In this document: positions 58,795 through 64,000 of the stretch, one piece after another
Layout: each line of letters starts with the position of its first letter
Position numbering within the stretch: the stretch's first letter is position 1
DNA from: Melittangium boletus DSM 14713
GTDB taxonomy: Bacteria > Myxococcota > Myxococcia > Myxococcales > Myxococcaceae
Length of the DNA stretch: 64,000 nt
Direction: 5' to 3'
Assembly (NCBI RefSeq): GCF_002305855.1
Contig: NZ_CP022163.1
Coordinates: 2,790,292-2,854,291, forward strand
Notes under the pieces: generated by a model
What the model saw: only the letters and a program-made list of their open reading frames with translations
Told to the model about the DNA's origin: nothing
The model's database searches: none
Translations under genes and position numbers: made by a program

Positions 58795-60627
58795 TCAGGC
58801 CAGGGCGGACAAGGGGAGCGGCGCTTCGGAGAACGTCGACAACTCGGGCAGCAATCCGCGCGTCTGCCGGCGCACGAGCGAGGCGTAGTACCCCTCGAGG
58901 CGCATCAATTGGGCGTGGCTGCCCGCCTCGACGATCCGCCCCTCCTTGAGGACGAGGATGCGATCGGCATCCACCACCGTGGACAGCCGGTGGGCGATGG
59001 CGAAGGTGGTGCGCCCCTTCATCAGCTTGCCCAGCGCCTCCTGCACGAGGGCCTCGCTCTCCGCGTCGAGCGCGCTGGTGGGCTCGTCCAGGATGAGGAT
59101 GGGCGGATCCGTGAGGAGCGAGCGAGCGATGGAGAGGCGCTGGCGCTCTCCCGCGGACAGCCGGTTGCCCCGCTCGCCCACCACGGTGTCATAGCCCTGG
59201 GGCAGGCGCATGATGAAGTCGTGCGCGTGCGCGGCGCGGGCCGCGGCCTCTATCTGCTCCAGGGAGGCCTCGGGCCGTCCGTAGGCGATGTTGCTGCGCA
59301 CGCTCTCGTTGAAGAGCAGCGAGTCCTGCAACACCACGCCGATGTGGCGCCGCAGCGACAACTGCTTGAGCGAGCGGAGATCCTGGCCATCGATGCACAC
59401 CCGCCCCTGGACCGGATCGTAGAAGCGGCACAGGAGGCTCATCAGCGTGGTCTTTCCCGCGCCACTCGGCCCCACCAGCGCGATCGTCTCTCCCGCCTTG
59501 ACCTCCAGGTCGATGCCCTTGAGCAGCGGCCTGCCGGGTCCCGAGGTCGAGGGGTAGGCGAAGTGGATGTTCTCGAACGTCACGTCGCCACGCACGTGCG
59601 TGACCTCGACGGCGTCCGGGGCGTCGCCCAGGGTGTCCTGGACATCCAGGATGGAGAAGACCTGGTCGATGGCCACCGAGGCGGTCCTCGACGTCTTGTA
59701 CACGCCGCTCAAGCCCTGCACGGGGCCGAAGAGTCCACCGATGTAGCCCAGGAACGCCACCAGGGTTCCGGAGGAGATCTCCCCCCGGAGCACCAACAGG
59801 CCGCCCAGGCCGATCAACGCCACGCGCGCGATGAGCACGATGACGCTCTGGCTGGCGTTCACCGCCGAGTCGAAGGCCACGCCCTGGGTGACCACGCCAT
59901 TGGCCTCGCGCACGTCGTGCAGGAAACGCTGCTTCTCCCGCGCCTCCATGGCGAAACTCTTCACCGTCACGATGCCCGAGAGGACTTCATTGAAGCGGGC
60001 GTAGATTTTCGTCCAGCGCTCCATGAGCGTCTGCTCCCGCCGCGTCTGCACGGGCGCCGCCTTCCGGGCGATGAGCACGGGAATGGGCGCGAACACCAGC
60101 GCGAGCAGGGCCAGGCGCCAATCCAGCTGGAACATGACGACCACGCAGAGCACCAGGTAGGTCGCCGCGGGGAGCACGTTGAAGGTGAGCTCGGTGATGG
60201 CCCCCACGAAGCCCTGCATGCCGCGCTCGAGCTTCGTCATGGTGGCGCCCACGCCCTCCTCGCGGTGGAAGCTCAAGGGCAGCCGGTGGAGGCGGGACAC
60301 CGTGGCCTCGTTGAGGGCGAAGTGCACGCGGATGCGCGTGCGCCAGGTGAGCCAGTTGGCCGTGGCTCCCAGCGCCTCGCGCACCAGGCCGATGGCCACC
60401 AGCGCCCCCACGGAGAGGAGCACCGCCTTCGAGGTGCCACCCGCGCCGAGTTGATCGAAGACGCTCTTGAGCGCGAGCGGTTCGATGACGCTCAGTCCCG
60501 TGGAGAGGAGGACGAGGAAGAGGACGGTGACCACCGCGTGGCGGTGAGGGAGGAGAAAGCCCATGGCGCGCCAGAGCGAGCCACGAGAGGCGGATGCGGT
60601 CTGCATGAGCGGCGTGAACGTCCACAT
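58795..60627 (-). CDS. MsbA-type ABC exporter (fused membrane and ATPase domains)
   Basis: This 610-residue half-transporter has a six-span domain (about 20-310) and an ATPase domain (about 345-590): Walker A GPSGAGKTT, Q-loop VVLQDSLLFNESV, signature LSAGERQRL and Walker B ILILDEPTSALD. The signature has Ala in place of the usual second Gly. AGGAG sits eight bases before the ATG. It is upstream of the glycan operon, on the same strand. It would export a lipid-linked or hydrophobic product. Confidence 0.92.
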   Translation of the reverse strand: MWTFTPLMQTASASRGSLWRAMGFLLPHRHAVVTVLFLVLLSTGLSVIEPLALKSVFDQLGAGGTSKAVLLSVGALVAIGLVREALGATANWLTWRTRIRVHFALNEATVSRLHRLPLSFHREEGVGATMTKLERGMQGFVGAITELTFNVLPAATYLVLCVVVMFQLDWRLALLALVFAPIPVLIARKAAPVQTRREQTLMERWTKIYARFNEVLSGIVTVKSFAMEAREKQRFLHDVREANGVVTQGVAFDSAVNASQSVIVLIARVALIGLGGLLVLRGEISSGTLVAFLGYIGGLFGPVQGLSGVYKTSRTASVAIDQVFSILDVQDTLGDAPDAVEVTHVRGDVTFENIHFAYPSTSGPGRPLLKGIDLEVKAGETIALVGPSGAGKTTLMSLLCRFYDPVQGRVCIDGQDLRSLKQLSLRRHIGVVLQDSLLFNESVRSNIAYGRPEASLEQIEAAARAAHAHDFIMRLPQGYDTVVGERGNRLSAGERQRLSIARSLLTDPPILILDEPTSALDAESEALVQEALGKLMKGRTTFAIAHRLSTVVDADRILVLKEGRIVEAGSHAQLMRLEGYYASLVRRQTRGLLPELSTFSEAPLPLSALA

Positions 60628-60685
60628 TCCCGGACTCCTTCCGGAGTCACCGGGCCGGGCGAACGTTCAAGCCCCGAGCCGATTC

Positions 60686-61696
60686 TCACCCGTAGATCCG
60701 GTCGAGCGTCGTCGCGACCTCGACGAGCCGCTCGGACTCCGGATCGAAGCGAGCCCCCTGGGCCAGGCGGGAGACCCAATCCACCGCCGCCCGGCCGCCC
60801 CACGCATCCGGCGGCTCGGCGAGGCGTTCGCGCGAGGTGCCCCGGAACACCTCCGCCGTGAAGTCGTAGAACGAGCCATTCACGTTGCGAAACGCCGCTC
60901 CTCCCTGGGTGCCATAGAAGGAGGCCTCGATGACCGCGTCACACCCGGCGGACAGCTTCCAGGAGCAGGCGAGCTGGACGGCGGTGCCTGGAGCCAGCTC
61001 CAGTTGCGCGGCGGCGTAGTCCTCGACGGCGTCCGTGGGCCTGGACAAGGGACGACCCTGGGCGAAGAGCTGGCTCGACACGCGCCGGACCTCGGGAAAG
61101 CCCAGCACCCAGAGCACCAGATCCACCAGGTGGATGCCCAGGTCCATCACGCATCCGCCGCCCGCGAGCTTCGGATCGTAGAACCACGCCTTGTCCGGGC
61201 CGTAGGCATTGTGGAAGACGAGGTTCGCCGCGTAGATGTGCCCCAGCACGCCCGCCTGGACGCGCTCGCGCAGCAGCCGCATCCCGGAGGTGAAGCGGTA
61301 GCTGAGATCCACGCCCAGCAGCCGGTCCGCCGCGCGCGCGGCGTCCACCACGCGCTGGTTCTCCTCCTGGGAGCGGCCGAGCGGCTTCTGGCAGAACACG
61401 GCCACGCCGCGCTCCAGGGCCTGGATGGACTGCTCGGCATGGAACGCACTGGGCGTCGCGATGACCAGCCCATCGAGCCCCAACTCCAGGAGCGCGTCGA
61501 GCGAGTCCACCCGCGCGCAGCCCGGCGCGAGCTTCTGGGCTTCCCGGGCGGCGGCCTCGCCGGGATCCGCCACCCCCACCACCTGGGCCGTCTCGCTCCG
61601 GATGATGGCCTCCATGCGGTGGCGTCCAATCCAACCCACGCCAAGGAAGCCGAGCCTCGGAGGGCGCTCGAGCCGCTGACCTGTCTGTCCATTCAT
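60686..61696 (-). CDS. Gfo/Idh/MocA-family oxidoreductase
   Basis: This 336-residue protein has LGFLGVGWIGRHRMEAI as nucleotide-binding loop, VIATPSAFHAEQSIQALERG, the family motif CQKPLGRSQEE (usually EKP, so Glu is Gln here), and a substrate domain with GGGCVMDLGIHLVDLVLWVL containing the conserved D-x-G-x-H. It overlaps the preceding dehydrogenase gene by ATGA. The pair probably oxidises a sugar or cyclitol in two steps. Confidence 0.9.
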   Translation of the reverse strand: MNGQTGQRLERPPRLGFLGVGWIGRHRMEAIIRSETAQVVGVADPGEAAAREAQKLAPGCARVDSLDALLELGLDGLVIATPSAFHAEQSIQALERGVAVFCQKPLGRSQEENQRVVDAARAADRLLGVDLSYRFTSGMRLLRERVQAGVLGHIYAANLVFHNAYGPDKAWFYDPKLAGGGCVMDLGIHLVDLVLWVLGFPEVRRVSSQLFAQGRPLSRPTDAVEDYAAAQLELAPGTAVQLACSWKLSAGCDAVIEASFYGTQGGAAFRNVNGSFYDFTAEVFRGTSRERLAEPPDAWGGRAAVDWVSRLAQGARFDPESERLVEVATTLDRIYG

Positions 61697-62661
61697 ACGG
61701 TGATGATCGCCTTGAGGAAGCCCTCGGGACGGGTGCGCATCGTCTCGAAGGCGAGGTTGAGTTCATCCAGTCCGAAGCGGTGGGTGAAGAGCGGAAAGGG
61801 ATCGAGCCGTCCCGCGGAGACCTCGCCCACGGCGAGCCGGATGCCCTCCACGTAGACCCGGGGATCGCGCTCGTGCGCGTTGATGACGTCCAGGCCGCGC
61901 CAGTTCCACAGTTGCAGGTTCACCTGGCGGGGACCGTCCTGGTGGTAGCCCGCGATGATGAGCTTGCCGCGCTCGCGCGTGAGCTCGCCGGCCAGGTCGA
62001 GCGGCCACTGCTCGCCCACCACCTCGATGACCCGGTCGCAGAAGAAGCCCTGGGTGAGCCCCTTCACGCGCTCGATGATCTTGAAGTGGTCATCCAGGGG
62101 GATGCACTCGGAGGCGCCATACGCGCGCGCCAGCTCGAGCGCGTAGGGCCTGCGGGCGATGGCGATGACGCGCGCCCCGGCGTTCGCCGCCAGCCGCGTG
62201 ACCAGCGCTCCGAGGAAGCCAATGCCGATGATGGCCACCGTCTGTCCGGCCTGGATGTCACTCCGGCGGAAGATGTTCATGGCGCAGCCCAGGGGCTCAC
62301 CCGGGAAGGGCTTGCCCGTGAGCGAGGGCGGCAGCAGCACCGCCGAGTCCGCGCCCACCACGTCGTACTCGGCATAGGCCGCCGAGGACAGGGTCGCCAC
62401 CCGGTGGCCCACCTGGAAGCCCGTCACGCCAGGGCCCACCGCGTCCACCACGCCCCAGCCCTCATGGCCCGGGGCCCCGGGCCGCATCGGATAGCGGAAC
62501 CACTCACGCCCTTCCCAGACAGGAAGATTGGAACCACACACCCCACAGCCCTCGAGCTTCACCCGTACGGTGCCCGGGCCCGGCTCGGGTCGCGACACAC
62601 GCTCGATCCGGGCGCCCCTGGGCCCGGCGAGCACCGCCGCCACCATTGTCGTGCTCGACAT
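61693..62661 (-). CDS. zinc-type medium-chain dehydrogenase
   Basis: This 322-residue MDR protein has GCGVCGSNLPVWEG as catalytic zinc region, GHEGWGVV and the Rossmann part VAIIGIGFLGALVTRLAANA. No four-Cys structural zinc lobe is visible, as the loop after GHEGWG is short. An ATG at 62673 is possible, but GGAGG precedes ATG 62661 by five bases. It is paired with the Gfo/Idh gene (4-bp overlap), suggesting successive steps on one polyol or sugar. Confidence 0.88.
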   Translation of the reverse strand: MSSTTMVAAVLAGPRGARIERVSRPEPGPGTVRVKLEGCGVCGSNLPVWEGREWFRYPMRPGAPGHEGWGVVDAVGPGVTGFQVGHRVATLSSAAYAEYDVVGADSAVLLPPSLTGKPFPGEPLGCAMNIFRRSDIQAGQTVAIIGIGFLGALVTRLAANAGARVIAIARRPYALELARAYGASECIPLDDHFKIIERVKGLTQGFFCDRVIEVVGEQWPLDLAGELTRERGKLIIAGYHQDGPRQVNLQLWNWRGLDVINAHERDPRVYVEGIRLAVGEVSAGRLDPFPLFTHRFGLDELNLAFETMRTRPEGFLKAIITV

Positions 62662-62745
62662 TCCCGCCTCCATCCGTCGTCGCCTCCAGAGAACCTGGGT
62701 GTGAAGGGTCCAATGTGCTCAACGCCTCGCGGGGGGCCATTGGAC

Positions 62746-64000
62746 TCAAGGGCCGGGCAGGGCCTCCACCACGCCCGCCACGTGTCTCACGAAGCCCGGC
62801 ACCCGCAGCAGGAGCCCCTCGCGCGTCCCCATCACCTCCTCCGTGTGGAGCTGTTCGCCCGTCACATCGTTCCACCAGGTGACGCGGTGGCGTCCGGCGG
62901 CGCCCTCCATCCGCACGGTGGCGCCTTCGACCGTGGAGCCGTAGCCCCGCTCCGCGCCCAGCACCCACAGCGCCTGATAACCGGGACGCCCGAGCACCCA
63001 GACCCGGGTCCCCTCCGGCGTCGCGGGCGGCGCGGGCCGGGGTAGCAGGGGAGGCACCACGGACAACCGCGACAGGAAGTCCGCCAGCACCCGGAAGTGG
63101 TGGCCGCGCTCGGGAGTCATCAACACATCCGAGTCGGGCGTGAAGGGCGGCGCGCTGTGCGCCAGCACCCCCGCCCCCGAGAAGGTGGCGCTCCAGATGC
63201 CCACGTGGGTGTGATCGAACGTCCGGGGATCATCGCCGCCGTAGCCGAACTCGCCACAGAGGATGGGTTTGTCATAGCCCCAGGTCTCGGCGATCTTCCG
63301 CGAGAACTCGGCCGCCAGCGCGTGGACCTCGTAGTACTCCTTGCCGTAGAGGTGCCACTGCAACAGGTCGTTTCCCGGGTGGGCGTACCAGGGACGTTCG
63401 TCTCCATCCACGTTCCAGTGCAACCCCACCGAGCCCAGCGTGACGAGGTGCCCATACGGGTCCGCGCCGTGCCAGACCGCCGCCATGTGCTCGGCCCAGG
63501 GGATCCAGCTCGCCTCGCCGATGTTGCCGTCCCACTCGGGTTCGTTGAGCAGATCCACGGCGAGCAGGTGCGGGGAGTAGCCGTAGCGGTCGAGCACGTA
63601 GCGCAGCTTGCGCTCGGCGTTCTTCCAGAGGTCCTCGCGCTCGAAGAACTCCGTGGGCGTCGCGGCGGGGCCTCCGCGCGCGGTGCCGTGGGGATTGTCC
63701 TCCCAGCTCTTCCACGTCTCGCCCGGCGTGAAGCCGACGGCGAAGAGCGTGAAGATGACATAGACGCCGTGCCGCTCGGCGGCTTCCAGGATGGCGTCAT
63801 ACTCCGCGGCCACCCGCGCATCGAAGCGCCCCACCCCCGTCTCCAGACATCCCGGCTGTGGACCCGGCTCCGGCTCCTCCCGCTCGCAATCGGTGAAGAT
63901 GAAGAGCCGCAAGGTGTTCATCCCGTTGCGGGCCATGTAGGCCACGTACTCGGGCGCGGGGAGCTGGCCGTGGTTCCACGCGGGATCGTAGAGGTTGAAG
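62746..64000 (-). CDS. GH5-like glycoside hydrolase, N-terminus beyond the window
   Basis: The frame stays open to the last base, so the N-terminus is missing; about 418 residues are present. The (beta/alpha)8 features are YMARNGMNTLRLFIFTDCER, HGVYVIFTLFAVGF, the acid/base Glu in AVDLLNEPEW, HLYGKEYYEV and the nucleophile Glu in PILCGEFGYGGDD. These fit GH5-type cellulases and mannanases. A C-terminal beta-rich domain follows (about 320 onwards), with VWVLGRPGYQALWVLG and VEGATVRMEGAAGRHRVTWW. It may trim or process the glycan built by the neighbours. Confidence 0.82.
   Translation of the reverse strand, partial: FNLYDPAWNHGQLPAPEYVAYMARNGMNTLRLFIFTDCEREEPEPGPQPGCLETGVGRFDARVAAEYDAILEAAERHGVYVIFTLFAVGFTPGETWKSWEDNPHGTARGGPAATPTEFFEREDLWKNAERKLRYVLDRYGYSPHLLAVDLLNEPEWDGNIGEASWIPWAEHMAAVWHGADPYGHLVTLGSVGLHWNVDGDERPWYAHPGNDLLQWHLYGKEYYEVHALAAEFSRKIAETWGYDKPILCGEFGYGGDDPRTFDHTHVGIWSATFSGAGVLAHSAPPFTPDSDVLMTPERGHHFRVLADFLSRLSVVPPLLPRPAPPATPEGTRVWVLGRPGYQALWVLGAERGYGSTVEGATVRMEGAAGRHRVTWWNDVTGEQLHTEEVMGTREGLLLRVPGFVRHVAGVVEALPGP

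Noticed and set aside
15..64000. tRNA, rRNA, CRISPR array or insertion sequence
   Set aside because: I found no cloverleaf or T-loop pattern outside genes, no regularly spaced repeats, and no transposase or flanking inverted repeats.

Overview
The window looks like a piece of a myxobacterial chromosome, most likely suborder Cystobacterineae (Cystobacter/Archangium/Melittangium relatives). The reasons are about 70% G+C with strong third-position G/C, Ser/Thr protein kinases and FHA proteins, many lipoproteins with Asp-Ala-Gly-rich linkers, an NtrC-type regulator with a sigma-54-like promoter next to it, and extensive start/stop overlaps inside operons. The genus is inferred; nothing in the sequence names it. 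I saw no rRNA, tRNA, CRISPR array or insertion sequence.

Layout. 0-7.3 kb: a truncated GT22-type glycosyltransferase, a HIT hydrolase, a small lipoprotein, then on the minus strand a BtuD-like ABC ATPase overlapping a large Ser/Thr kinase, and an FHA-GAF-cyclase-like protein. 7.4-9.9 kb: a cobalamin riboswitch heads an operon for two exported proteins, whose junction carries a 107-bp tandem duplication. 10-12.7 kb: a B12-type radical SAM protein of the RiPP-maturation kind, divergent from a 55-residue candidate precursor peptide. 12.8-13.6 kb: a monalysin-like pore-forming toxin gene. 13.7-19.2 kb: TonB receptor, cysteine-rich surface lipoprotein, BtuF and BtuC in one overlapping operon without its own ATPase. 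19.3-31.2 kb: FHA protein, an alpha/beta hydrolase and TetR pair with two palindromic operators, a secreted esterase, a kelch/Ig protein, a desaturase divergent from a three-gene operon (membrane-SRPBCC protein, histidine kinase, NtrC-type regulator), then a small HhH-protein operon behind a sigma-54-like promoter. 31.2-37.1 kb: a membrane-anchored kinase and a complete sulfate ABC operon with a structured leader. 37.1-46.9 kb: lipoprotein, B-box membrane protein, methyltransferase, MarR regulator, a DUF4175-like giant with a gluzincin-TPR partner, and an alcohol dehydrogenase. 46.9-50.3 kb: a tight cassette of zinc-ribbon pseudokinase, vWA protein and divergent adenylosuccinate-synthetase paralogue. 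50.5-64 kb: a minus-strand surface-glycan or glycoconjugate region with UDP-glucose dehydrogenase, four glycosyltransferases, two SDR epimerases, an ABC exporter, Gfo/Idh and MDR oxidoreductases, and a GH5-like hydrolase running off the edge.

How the parts fit. Three separated loci (ATPase at 2.1 kb, riboswitch operon at 7.4-9.9 kb, receptor/BtuF/BtuC at 13.7-19.2 kb) look like one dispersed cobalamin capture and import system with several surface lipoproteins. The radical SAM enzyme between them belongs to a family that itself binds cobalamin. The best candidate for an undescribed system is the pseudokinase-vWA-PurA-like cassette; next come the candidate RiPP locus, the monalysin-like toxin, and the surface-protein-rich B12 system.
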